64,000 nucleotides of DNA from Planctomycetota bacterium (GTDB lineage Bacteria; Planctomycetota; UBA1135; GCA-002686595), in NCBI GenBank assembly GCA_023150475.1, contig JAKLKU010000010.1, positions 1 through 64,000 on the forward strand. The letters run 5' to 3'. Below, one piece after another: positions 16,843 to 25,490 of this stretch. The notes below the pieces were generated by a model, which was not told the origin of the DNA, made no database searches, and saw nothing but the letters and a program-made list of their open reading frames with translations. The position numbers were made by a program, and so were the translations under genes. The first letter of the stretch is position 1. Each line of letters opens with the position of its first letter.

Positions 16843-19749
16843 ATGCGCAATCGACGCTTCCACCTCGTGTGCGCGCGACTCGCCGCGTGCGGACTGCCGC
16901 TCGCGCTGTCCGTCGCGACGAACGCGCCCGCCGCCGCCTCGCCGGCGCCCGCCGTCACTCGCGCCGCAGTCCAGACTCCCACGCAGGACCGCGACCTCGG
17001 CGCGTTGGCGGAAGAGCAGGAACACCTCCGCCGGCAGTTGCAGCGGCTCGAACGCACGATGGAGTCGCTGATCCCGCGGCTCGAGCAGGAGCAACGCACC
17101 GACACGCTCGAGTTGGTGCGTCAAGCGTTGAAGGAACTCGACCTGCGCGCGGAAGACGCTCGGTCGCGCACGCTCGAGGAATTGATGGACAGCGCACGCT
17201 CCGCCGCGGCGAGCGGCCAGGTCGTGCAGGCACTCGAAGAACAGGAACGGGTCCTGCGCGGACTCGAGCGGCTGCTCTCGATCCTGATGAACCGCCAGAG
17301 CCTCGACCACGTCGAGGACCAGCTCGCGGCGCTGAAAGAGGTCAAACAGCTCGTCGAGGAACTGAAGTCGCGCGAAGCGACGCTCGAGCGCGAGACCCGC
17401 GAACTCGCCGAACGTGCGAAGTCGGAAGAGCAGAAGGCGCTCGAACGGGAACTCGACCGCCTGCTCGACGAGCAGCGGAAACTGCAGGCCGAGAGCGAGG
17501 CGCTCGGCCGCGACGACGGCTCGTTCGCGCTCGACGAGCTCGCTCGCGGGCTCGAGCAACTGCGCACGGACCAAGCGACCGACGCAGCGGTGCTCGAAGC
17601 CTGGCGGCCCGAACACCGCGACGAACGGGCCGAGCTGCGCGACGCCGTCACGCGTGCGCGCGCCGAACTTTCTCGGGCGAGTCGCGCACGCGAAGCGGCC
17701 GAACGGATGCGCCGAGGCGCCGACGAAGCCCGTCGCGCGGCGAGCGAGAGCGATCGCGAAGCAACCGCGGGCCAGCTCGAAAACGCGGCCGACCGCGAGG
17801 AACGCCGCGCTCGCGCCGCAGGCGAGGCGCCGCCGATCGCCGCGGCCGAAGCGCTCCGCAAGGCCGCGGAATCGTTGCGCCAAGCCGGTGAAAGCGCGGA
17901 GGCCCGCGAAGAGGCCGCGCGTGCGCTCGAACGCGCCGCCGCGGAGCAAGAGGCACGCGCCAGCGAACGCGCCGGAGCCGCGAACACTGCGACCCAGTCG
18001 CTCGCGAAGGAGCTCGAACCGCTCGCGGGCGGCGCGAACCCCGCCGGCGAGGCGAACTCCGATCGCACGCAGTCTCCGACCGCGGAGCAGAGCCCGCTCG
18101 CCGAAGCGGCGCAGAGCGCGAAGGAGGCTCTCGCGCGCGCCGCGAGCGAGTCGCGTTCCGCCGCGGAACGCGCCGAGTCGGAGGACCGCGCGCTTGCCGA
18201 ACTCGCGAAGGCGCTCGACGACGAAGCGCGGCTCGGCCCCGCGCTCGAAGCGTCGCAGGCGCGGTCCGCCCGTGAGGCCGAACGGCTCGAACAAGCGCTC
18301 GGCACGTTGCCGGAGGCCGCTCGACCGGCGTCGACGTCGACCGCCCGCGACGCGCTCAGACAAGCAGGCGAAGCGATGCGCCGTGCGTCCCGCGCCGCCG
18401 GCGAGAACTCGCAACCGCGCGCGGCCCAAGCGGCTCGCGAGGCCGAGAAGGCACTCGACGACGCGGCTCGCGCGCTCGAACAAGCTCGCGAACGCACCGC
18501 AGCGGCGCAGGCGGAGCGTCAAGGCGCCGCCGGCGCGAACCTCGCCGAACGTCAACGGCAGTTGGCCCGCAACGCGTCGCAAGCCGCGAAGAACGCCGAA
18601 AGCGGCTCGATGTCCGCGGAGGGCAAACGAGCGACGGAGCAGGCGCTCGAAGAGGCCAGCCAAGCGATGGAGCGCGCGAGCGAAGCGTTGCAGCAAGGCC
18701 GCTCCTCGTCCGCGTCGAGCGAACAGTCCGAAGCGCGCGACGCGCTCGAACGTGCGCGCTCCGCCGCGCAGAACTCGACGCGCCCGGAACGCGCCGAGGA
18801 TCGCCAGCGCGCGGAGGAACTCGAGCGCGAGCAGGCCGAGATCAAGAAGCGCTTGCTCGAGCTCGCGACTCGGAACAAACAACGCAACGGCGCGGAGGGA
18901 CAACGCTCGCTCGAACGTGCCGCGCAGAACGCGGGCGAGGCCGAAGCCGGACTCGACCAAGGCGATCTCGACCGCGCCGAGCAGGAGGAACGCGAGGTCC
19001 AACGCGATCTCGAAGAGGCGAATCGCGAGCTCGGACGCGAGGAAGAGGAGTACCAGCGGCTGCGCCAGGACGAGCTGCTCTTCAAGATCGGCGAGGAGCT
19101 CGCGAGTCTGCTCGAGACCCACCGCGCCGCGATGAAAGAGGTGCTCGAGATCGACGGTGCGCGCGAGGCCGACGCCAGGCCGAGCCGCGTGCAACGCCTC
19201 GCCTTGAAGCGCATCTCGCGCGACGAACTGACGCTCGCGGGCCGCGCCGCCGAGCTCGGCAAGGCGATCGCCGCCGAGCAGAGCGTCGTCTTCGCGGAGA
19301 CGTTCGAGGAGATGCGCCAGGATCTCGAACGCATCTCTCGCGACCTCGACGAAGCCGGCGACTGGGAGACCGGTCCACGCGTGCAGACGCTGCAGGAAGA
19401 CGTCGAAGAACGCGCCGTCTGGCTGCTCGAAGCACTGAAGGCGGAGCGCGACCGGCGCCAACGCGAACAGCAGCAGGGGAACCAGCAACAACAGCAGCAG
19501 CAACAGCAGCCGCCCGGCGAACAGCGGCTGGTGCCCGACGAGGCGGAGCTGAAGCTCCTGAAGCGTCTCGACTCCGACGTGACGCAGCGCATCGACCAAC
19601 TGCTCGAGCTCTACCCCGAGATCGAACGCGGCACCGACGATCCGCTGCTGCTCGAGGAGATCCAGCGCATCGCGGAACGCCACGAGCGCGTCACCAAGCT
19701 CTTCATGCGCTTCCGCGAACGGCTCGGCATCCCGGCGCCGGAGAAATGA
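16843..19749 (+). CDS. Secreted long coiled-coil protein (Ala/Glu/Arg-rich)
   Basis: A 968-residue protein with a probable signal peptide (hydrophobic part ARLAACGLPLALSVAT, Ala-rich cleavage region near 35). It is followed by an almost continuous heptad-rich helix of Ala, Glu, Arg, Gln and Leu. The last 250 residues (from about DELLFKIGEELASLL) are less repetitive and include a Gln run encoded by CAG/CAA near 19470-19515. No enzymatic motif is seen. It begins 3 bp after the DUF4175-like gene and overlaps the next gene by 4 bp. It is probably an envelope spacer or tether partner of the DUF4175-like protein. The composition is extreme, so homology searches will be confounded by low complexity. 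Confidence 0.75.
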   Translation: MRNRRFHLVCARLAACGLPLALSVATNAPAAASPAPAVTRAAVQTPTQDRDLGALAEEQEHLRRQLQRLERTMESLIPRLEQEQRTDTLELVRQALKELDLRAEDARSRTLEELMDSARSAAASGQVVQALEEQERVLRGLERLLSILMNRQSLDHVEDQLAALKEVKQLVEELKSREATLERETRELAERAKSEEQKALERELDRLLDEQRKLQAESEALGRDDGSFALDELARGLEQLRTDQATDAAVLEAWRPEHRDERAELRDAVTRARAELSRASRAREAAERMRRGADEARRAASESDREATAGQLENAADREERRARAAGEAPPIAAAEALRKAAESLRQAGESAEAREEAARALERAAAEQEARASERAGAANTATQSLAKELEPLAGGANPAGEANSDRTQSPTAEQSPLAEAAQSAKEALARAASESRSAAERAESEDRALAELAKALDDEARLGPALEASQARSAREAERLEQALGTLPEAARPASTSTARDALRQAGEAMRRASRAAGENSQPRAAQAAREAEKALDDAARALEQARERTAAAQAERQGAAGANLAERQRQLARNASQAAKNAESGSMSAEGKRATEQALEEASQAMERASEALQQGRSSSASSEQSEARDALERARSAAQNSTRPERAEDRQRAEELEREQAEIKKRLLELATRNKQRNGAEGQRSLERAAQNAGEAEAGLDQGDLDRAEQEEREVQRDLEEANRELGREEEEYQRLRQDELLFKIGEELASLLETHRAAMKEVLEIDGAREADARPSRVQRLALKRISRDELTLAGRAAELGKAIAAEQSVVFAETFEEMRQDLERISRDLDEAGDWETGPRVQTLQEDVEERAVWLLEALKAERDRRQREQQQGNQQQQQQQQQPPGEQRLVPDEAELKLLKRLDSDVTQRIDQLLELYPEIERGTDDPLLLEEIQRIAERHERVTKLFMRFRERLGIPAPEK

Positions 19750-20636
19750 GGTCCACGATGAACCGATCGATCCCTCTCGGAGCGTTGCGATTCGCCGGCC
19801 TCGTGCTGGTCGCCGCGGGTGTGTCCGCCGCGAGCGCGTGGCCCGTCTTCGCCGCGAACGCCTCGGCACGCGTCGCGCCGCAGTCGGGTGAACCGGCGCC
19901 GCCGCCGCGTGACGGCGAAGGACGAACGCAGCCGCCCGCGAAGCAGAAGCCCGCGCCTGCGAAGCAGGACACCGGCGAGAAGCAGGAGCTCGAGGAGCTG
20001 CCGATGCCGAAACTCGCCGGCGCGGACGAAGCGCGGAACGAGATGATCGAGCTCTTCCACCAAGTCGAGGCGCAACTCGGCGAGATCGACAAGTTGCTCT
20101 ACGACGCTGGCGCAGGCGAGGCGCTCGGCGACGGCGTGCAGGACGCGGGCATCGATCGGCTGCTGCGCGACGCGCAACAACGCAGTGCCTCGGCGCAACA
20201 GGGGATCGACCGCATCCTCGAACTCGCGCGCCAACAGCGTCAGCAACAACAGCAGTCTTCGTCTTCAGGCGGTGGGAAGAGCCAACAACAAGGTCCCTCG
20301 CCGCTCGACCAACAACAGTCGGGTGATCCGCAGCAACGCGAGAAACGCCCGGAAGGCGAGGCGCCGGAACAGACGCAACCAGAAGGCGAAGAGCCGCAGG
20401 GCGGCGACCCGCAGCAGCCCAAGGACTCGTCCGGCGATCCCGCCCAACGCCAGGGCGCGCGACCGCCCTCGGGCGCGAAGGGCGGCGCGTCGCAACCGGG
20501 CGACGATCGCGAGCGCTGGGGCGAACTGCCCGAACAGGTCCGCGACGTCTTCCGCGTGCAAGGCGGCAGCGACCTGCCGCCGCGCTACCGCGACTTCATC
20601 GATTCGTACTACCGGCGGATGAGCAAGCGGCCGTGA
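19746..20636 (+). CDS. Secreted Gln/Pro-rich protein with conserved C-terminal WG-LP-Y motif
   Basis: A 296-residue protein starting at an ATG that overlaps the previous stop (ATGA); a second in-frame ATG at 19758 is possible. The signal peptide spans to about residue 37 (FAANASA). The middle is Gln/Pro/Gly-rich and disordered. The C-terminal 40 residues are different: WGELPEQVRDVF, then LPPRYRDFIDSYYRRM. This WG-x-LP ... PP-x-YR ... YYR signature is familiar from the ends of planctomycete proteins beside DUF4175-like genes, although it has no functional name that I know. The gene overlaps the following one by 4 bp (GTGA). It is likely a small partner of the preceding coiled-coil protein. Confidence 0.75.
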   Translation: MRSTMNRSIPLGALRFAGLVLVAAGVSAASAWPVFAANASARVAPQSGEPAPPPRDGEGRTQPPAKQKPAPAKQDTGEKQELEELPMPKLAGADEARNEMIELFHQVEAQLGEIDKLLYDAGAGEALGDGVQDAGIDRLLRDAQQRSASAQQGIDRILELARQQRQQQQQSSSSGGGKSQQQGPSPLDQQQSGDPQQREKRPEGEAPEQTQPEGEEPQGGDPQQPKDSSGDPAQRQGARPPSGAKGGASQPGDDRERWGELPEQVRDVFRVQGGSDLPPRYRDFIDSYYRRMSKRP

Positions 20637-22021
20637 GCGGCACGCGAGCCCGTTCGCCGAGCGCCGAAACTCCGGCGCTCGCCGCGAGCCGCGTGCCTCG
20701 GTCCGCCGTCCGAGGCGCGTCTCGGCGGGCCCTGCGGCTCGCGACCGGGCTCGCGTCCGGGTCCGGCACGGCTCTCGTCCTGGCACTCGTTCTCGCACTC
20801 TCGCCTGCGCTCGCTTCGGCGCTCGCGCCGGCACTCGAGCTGGCACTCGGGCCGGCCCTCGAGCTGGCACTCGGGCCGGCCCTAGTGAGGGGACCTCTGG
20901 GCGCCGCGCACGGCGCAGCGGTCGATGGCGAACTCGCGGAGGACACCAGGCTTCCGCAGGAAACGCGGCAAGAACCTCGGTCGGCCCAGACGAACGAGCC
21001 GACCGGGCGCGGGAGCGAGTCGCTGCCGGCGGCGCACACGGCACGCGCCCGAGAGGCTCTGACGCGTGGGCTCGCGTACCTCGCGCGCCGTCAAGCCGAG
21101 TTGCGCGACGGCTCATTTCCCTCCGACGGCGCCGAATTCCGCGTGCCGGTGCCCGTCACGGCGCTCGCCGCGCTCGCGTTCATGGCGGACGGCAGCCAAC
21201 CCGATCGTGGCCCGCACGGCCGCGCGATCGCCGCCGCCGCCGACTACCTGTGTTCGCAGGCGGAGCTGACGCCGGGCTCCGAGATCTTCGGCTACATCGC
21301 GAGCGACGGTGACGCGCTCTCGCGCATGCACGGCCACGGCTTCGCGACGCTCGCGTTGACGCAGGCTTACAGCATGTCGCCGCGCTCGCCTCGCGGGGAA
21401 CGGCTCGCTCGCGTGATCACGGCCGCGATCGAGCGCATCCAACGGAGCCAAGGACTCGAAGGCGGCTGGATGTACGAGCCGCGCCGCGTCGCGGATCACG
21501 AGAACTCGGTCACGGTCGTGCTCGTCGCCGCGCTGCGCGGCGCGCACAACGTCGGGTTCGAAGTGGACCGCGAGACGATCGCTCGCGCGATCGACTACGT
21601 TCGCCGCTGCCAGAACGAGAACGGCAGTTTTCGCTACGGACTCGCGCCGAAGAGCCCGTCGACGCTCGCGCTGACCGCCGCGAGTCTCGCGACACTCAAC
21701 GCGGCGGGGCGCTACGACACGCCGGAAGTCGAGCGCGGCATGACGCATCTGTGGCAAGCGCTCGAAAGCGACGCCGCCGGCGTGGCTCATCGGGTGCTCT
21801 ACCCCCACTACGAGCGCATGTACGTCGCGGAAGCCCTGTGGCACCACCGCGATCCGCGGCTCTACGAACGATGGATGGAGCGCGAGATCGAGAAGCTCGT
21901 GACGACGCAGGCCGCCGATGGTTCGTGGGACGAGCCTCAGTTCGGCGCTTGTTATGCGACGGCGACGAACTGTCTGGTGCTCGCGCTGCCGCTCGGTCAG
22001 CTGCCGTTCTATCAGCGCTGA
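20633..22021 (+). CDS. Second squalene-cyclase/prenyltransferase-fold protein, repeat-expanded N-terminus
   Basis: A 462-residue protein starting at a GTG that overlaps the previous stop. Its C-terminal 340 residues form an alpha-alpha toroid with QW-like motifs CQNENGSFRYG and TQAADGSWDEP, ending GQLPFYQR, and are paralogous to the protein at 13227-14381. The N-terminal 130 residues are unusual: a basic start, then a long hydrophobic stretch (LALVLALSPALASALAPAL) that runs into two exact 24-bp repeats coding ALELALGP. The repeat may have lengthened a signal or anchor helix. As with its paralogue, no cyclase DxDD motif is visible. It closes the eleven-gene run and converges on larE, whose stop lies 39 bp downstream. 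Confidence 0.82.
   Translation: MSGTRARSPSAETPALAASRVPRSAVRGASRRALRLATGLASGSGTALVLALVLALSPALASALAPALELALGPALELALGPALVRGPLGAAHGAAVDGELAEDTRLPQETRQEPRSAQTNEPTGRGSESLPAAHTARAREALTRGLAYLARRQAELRDGSFPSDGAEFRVPVPVTALAALAFMADGSQPDRGPHGRAIAAAADYLCSQAELTPGSEIFGYIASDGDALSRMHGHGFATLALTQAYSMSPRSPRGERLARVITAAIERIQRSQGLEGGWMYEPRRVADHENSVTVVLVAALRGAHNVGFEVDRETIARAIDYVRRCQNENGSFRYGLAPKSPSTLALTAASLATLNAAGRYDTPEVERGMTHLWQALESDAAGVAHRVLYPHYERMYVAEALWHHRDPRLYERWMEREIEKLVTTQAADGSWDEPQFGACYATATNCLVLALPLGQLPFYQR
20834..20881 (+). repeat. Exact 24-bp tandem repeat, two copies, in coding sequence
   Basis: Two identical 24-bp units (20834-20857 and 20858-20881) beginning CTCGAGCTGGCACTCG. They preserve the frame and code for LELALGPA twice, inside the hydrophobic N-terminus of the squalene-cyclase-fold protein. 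Degenerate relatives of the unit extend upstream (LALSPALASALAPA), which suggests repeated slippage. Confidence 0.9.
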
Positions 22022-22032
22022 CGCCGCGCCGC

Positions 22033-22103
22033 CGTTCAGCGTCCGAGCCGCTCTGGCGGTCAGCGCTCGAGCCGCTCTGGCGGTCGGGCCTCGAGCCTCT
22101 CGG
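22033..22103 (+). repeat. 24-bp tandem repeat spanning the larE 3' end
   Basis: Three units: 22033-22056, 22057-22080 and a diverged 23-bp unit at 22081-22103. The first two share GTTCAGCG/GGTCAGCG and end CGAGCCGCTCTGG. The larE stop codon lies inside the second unit, so the last residues of LarE (EARPPERLER) are made by the repeat. The third unit is fully coding. Confidence 0.85.
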
Positions 22104-22896
22104 CGGGTGCGCGATACGCGGCGAGTTCGACTGCGCGGAAGCCGCTCGGCTCGAGCGCGCGCTCGAGCTGCGCGACGTGCTCGCGGGCTCGCTCGAGGAA
22201 CTCCGGGTCGACTTCGACGCGTGCGCGCTCTCCGAGGTGCCGCACGCGTCGCACTCCGAGTCCGAGCGCCGCGACGGCAGCCTCCGCCGCTTCCACTTGC
22301 GCGAGCTTCTCGCGCGTCACGCGCGAACCGACCGGGATCCGTGATGCGAGGCACGCGCTCGCCGGCTTCTCCGCGACGGCGAGCCCGTGCTCGCGCGCAT
22401 ACCGCCGAACGTCGTCCTTGGTGAAGCCCGCTTCGGCGAGCGGCGCGACGACGCCACGCTCCGCCGCCGCTCGACGGCCGGGACGGTCGTCGAAGAGATC
22501 GTCGACGATCTCGCCGAACGCGAGCGCGGCGAAACCGCGAGCGACGACCCAAGGGGCCATCGCTTCGAACAGCGCCGACTTGCAGAAGTAGCAGCGGTCG
22601 CCACGGTTCTCGCGATACCGCTCGTCGGCGAGTTCGTCGGTCGACACCACTTCGAGCGTCGCGCCGAGCGCGGCGGCGAACTCGCGCGCGAGCTCGAGCT
22701 CGCGGCGCGCGAGCGACGGCGAATCCGCGATGACGCCGACCGCACCCGCGCCGAGCGCGGCGTGCGCCGCGTGCAAGAGCACGCTCGAGTCGACGCCGCC
22801 CGAAAAGGCGACCGCGACGCACCCGAGTTCGCGCAGACGCGCGTCGAGCGCGGCGCGCTTCTCGGCGTAGGTCCTCGCGGTCGCTGCGGGCGTCAT
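22060..22896 (-). CDS. larE: ATP-dependent sacrificial sulfur transferase LarE
   Basis: A 278-residue member of the PP-loop ATP pyrophosphatases. LarE adenylates and inserts sulfur into the pyridinium-3,5-biscarboxylate mononucleotide precursor of the nickel-pincer nucleotide cofactor. Seen: PP-loop SGGVDSS (32-38), NRGDRCYFCKSALF with C102/C105, and PASACLASRIPVGS with C182. In characterised LarE the cysteine in the CLASR motif donates its sulfur; some homologues with three cysteines are reported to hold a [4Fe-4S] cluster, and three candidates are present here. No larA, larB or larC lies in the window, so a stand-alone sulfur transfer role is possible. The C-terminal end is formed by a 24-bp minisatellite. 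The start is the ATG at 22896. Confidence 0.92.
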   Translation of the reverse strand: MTPAATARTYAEKRAALDARLRELGCVAVAFSGGVDSSVLLHAAHAALGAGAVGVIADSPSLARRELELAREFAAALGATLEVVSTDELADERYRENRGDRCYFCKSALFEAMAPWVVARGFAALAFGEIVDDLFDDRPGRRAAAERGVVAPLAEAGFTKDDVRRYAREHGLAVAEKPASACLASRIPVGSRVTREKLAQVEAAEAAVAALGLGVRRVRHLGERARVEVDPEFLERAREHVAQLERALEPSGFRAVELAAYRAPAERLEARPPERLER

Positions 22897-22969
22897 CGCG
22901 GCGGGATTCTAGTGTCCTGGCGAGCCACCCGGACCGAGAACCTGCTGGCCGACGGCAGCGCGGCCCGGA

Positions 22970-25255
22970 TCAGTGGCTCTGGTTCAAACCGACCCAGAGG
23001 TGCCGGCTCTCCGGCGCGACGAAGAGCAGGTCGGAAAGCCCGTCGCCATCGAGGTCGACGAACGTCGAGGCGTTGGTCGCGAACGGCGAAGGCAGATCGA
23101 GCGCGAACTCGGGCGGCGTGGTCTCGAACCCGCCTTTGCCGGTGCCGAGCAGCACTCGCAGCCGACCGATGCCGAGCGGCACGATCAGGTCGTCGTGACC
23201 GTCGACGTCGACGTCCGCGACTTCGAGCGTGCCCGGGTTGTTGCCGACCGTGATCGCGCTCGCGCCGAACTGGAAGCCGCCGAGGTTCGCGAGCACGTAG
23301 ACCTTGTCCGACGGGTACCCGAACTGCGAGAGCGCCAAGTCGATCCGGCCGTCCTCGTCGAAGTCCGCGCGGCTCAGCACCAGCGCCGTCGACGTCGTCG
23401 CGAGCGAAGACACGAGCGCGACGTGGCCTTGCCCGTCGCCACGCCAGAAGAGCACCTTCGCGTTCGAACCGTCGAACTCGCCGACGGCGAGCGCGAGGTC
23501 GACGAGCGTGTCGCCGTCGAAGTCGTCGAGCAACACGGTGAGCGGCCGATCGGCGAGCGGAATCGGCAGACCGGAGACGAACGTGCCGTCGCCGACGCCG
23601 AGCAGCACTTGGAACGTGCGGTCGAGCGAGTTCGCGACGACGACGTCGAGGTGCCCGTCGCCGTTCAAGTCGGCGACGTCGAGGCCCCGCGGCTCACCGC
23701 CGACCGGGATGCGGTCGACGCGCAACGAGATCAACGGCAGTCCGCCTTCGTTGCGCATGAGCTGCAGTTCGGAGCTCTCGAGCACCGACGTGATCACGTC
23801 CTGGAGCCCGTCCTCGTCGAAGTCCGCGACGATCAAGTAGCCGGGCGTCTCCTGCGTCGACGGATCGAGCGGGACCGCCGCGACGTACTCGAACGTGCCG
23901 TCGCCGAGGCCACGTTGGAAGACGACGTCCTGTTGGAACTGGTCGACGCTGACCGCGTCCTGGAAACCGTCGCCGTCGAAGTCCGCGCACCGCACGTACT
24001 GCGGCCGATCGCCGATCGGGAAGCCGCGCATCGCTTGGAAGTCGAGCGGTGCGCTCGCGCGCAGCACCGACACCGTCTCGAACGCCGACACGGCGACGTC
24101 GAGCCGTGTGTCGCCCGGCAGACGCAGCGGCAGCACCGATCGAGGTCCGTTCGCCGTGTTGAAGTAGCGCGCGGCGCCGAAGCCACCGCCGGCGAGGCCG
24201 GGCCGCAACGCCAACGCGCCTTCCTCGAAGAGCGACGCGCCGACGTCGAAGACACCGTCGGCGTCGAAGTCGCCGAAACCGACGCCCAGTTGTTTCGCGC
24301 CGAAGTCGATCGCCTCGAGCGTCGCCGCGGAGAAGCCGCTCGCCGCGCCGCGGTAGACGAGCACGTCCTCGGCTTCGATCTGCGCGACCGCGAGGTCGGG
24401 CTCGTTCGAGCCGTCCGAGTCGACCGCGAGCACGATCGGCCACGCGACTTGCGGATTCAGCACCCGCGGTCCAGTCAACACGCCCGCGACGTTCGTGTAG
24501 ACGATCACACGGTCGGGTTGGCTGCCGCCGACCCGCCGCTCGCCGACGGCGAGGTCGAGATCGCCGTCGGCTTCGTCGTCGACGAGCGCGGCGGTCACCG
24601 GTGCACCGTCGGACACTTCGGGCACGCCCGAGCGGTACGCAGCGACGAGCGAGATCACGTGCGGCGCCGTGACTCGGAGCTGCCACACCGCGCGCTGCTC
24701 TTCGATCGCGACGAACATGTCCTGATTCACGCCGTCGAGCGACCCGATGACGATCGAACCGGGATCGTTCGGCAGCGAGAGCGAGAAGCTCTGCGTGTAC
24801 GTGCCGCTCGTGTCCTGTTCGAAGACGGTGACGCACGCAGGCTCGAACGGCCCCGCCTTCACACACGCCGCCGCGAGGTCGACGCGTCCGTCGCCGCCGA
24901 GGTCCCCCGCCGCGACCGCGAGCGGGAACGCAGGCACCGGCAGCGGCAAGAGCGGCAGGAACGAACCGTTCGGCCGGCCGGCGGCGACGAGCAGGGCGCG
25001 CGAACCGTAGCTGCCGACGACCAGGTCGGTGAGCCCGTCCTGATCGAGGTCGGGCGCGAGCGCTTGCGAGAAGCCGAACGAACCGAAGTCGACGTCGACG
25101 CGGGTCTTGAAGCCCAGGTTCTCGAGCCCGGTGCCGGGCGGCGTCGTGCCGCCGCCGGACTTGTGGTTGCAGGCGGAAACGGCGAGCAGCAGCGCGCTGA
25201 CGACGAGGGCGCGTGCCGAGGGCCGGCGGACGGGGAGGCGTTGGGTGCTCTTCAC
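22970..25255 (-). CDS. FG-GAP/VCBS repeat lipoprotein
   Basis: The start chosen is the GTG at 25255. It yields a 761-residue protein with a lipoprotein signal, hydrophobic ALVVSALLLA and lipobox VSAC (C29), followed by a Gly/Thr/Pro linker. The frame is open further upstream, but that text is Arg/Pro-rich and would bury the signal. The body consists of about eleven FG-GAP/VCBS-type repeats with calcium-binding DxDxDG cores: DLDQDGLTD, DFDADGVFD, DFDGDGFQD, DFDEDGLQD, DLNGDGHLD, DFDEDGRID, DVDVDGHDD, DLDGDGLSD and others. This forms an integrin-like beta-propeller, usually for extracellular binding. It is probably surface-exposed on the outer membrane. The ligand is unknown. It stands alone between larE and the carbonic anhydrase cluster. 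Confidence 0.85.
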   Translation of the reverse strand: MKSTQRLPVRRPSARALVVSALLLAVSACNHKSGGGTTPPGTGLENLGFKTRVDVDFGSFGFSQALAPDLDQDGLTDLVVGSYGSRALLVAAGRPNGSFLPLLPLPVPAFPLAVAAGDLGGDGRVDLAAACVKAGPFEPACVTVFEQDTSGTYTQSFSLSLPNDPGSIVIGSLDGVNQDMFVAIEEQRAVWQLRVTAPHVISLVAAYRSGVPEVSDGAPVTAALVDDEADGDLDLAVGERRVGGSQPDRVIVYTNVAGVLTGPRVLNPQVAWPIVLAVDSDGSNEPDLAVAQIEAEDVLVYRGAASGFSAATLEAIDFGAKQLGVGFGDFDADGVFDVGASLFEEGALALRPGLAGGGFGAARYFNTANGPRSVLPLRLPGDTRLDVAVSAFETVSVLRASAPLDFQAMRGFPIGDRPQYVRCADFDGDGFQDAVSVDQFQQDVVFQRGLGDGTFEYVAAVPLDPSTQETPGYLIVADFDEDGLQDVITSVLESSELQLMRNEGGLPLISLRVDRIPVGGEPRGLDVADLNGDGHLDVVVANSLDRTFQVLLGVGDGTFVSGLPIPLADRPLTVLLDDFDGDTLVDLALAVGEFDGSNAKVLFWRGDGQGHVALVSSLATTSTALVLSRADFDEDGRIDLALSQFGYPSDKVYVLANLGGFQFGASAITVGNNPGTLEVADVDVDGHDDLIVPLGIGRLRVLLGTGKGGFETTPPEFALDLPSPFATNASTFVDLDGDGLSDLLFVAPESRHLWVGLNQSH

Positions 25256-25490
25256 GGTGCGAGGACGTTCGGGATTCCGCGCCGGGCGCGGCGAGCGGGG
25301 CGAATCGCTCGGGATTCGAGGCGACGAGGGCGTCCGCGCGGCCTCCTTGGGGGTCGGAAGGCGGCTCGGAGCCCGCCGGAAGGCCTGGTGGCCGCATGGC
25401 GCGGACCGTCGAGACTCCCGGCAGGGAAGTATGCCCCATCCATGGAGCGGGGCAAACGCCGGGGCCGCCACACGCGGCGCGCCCGCGCGT

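Noticed and set aside
14122..19869. A minus-strand frame open for about 1915 codons opposite the DUF4175-like and coiled-coil genes
   Set aside because: The translation mirrors the coding strand (Leu/Arg/Ala/Glu reversed repeats), has no domain and no ribosome-binding context. The plus-strand genes explain the region fully.
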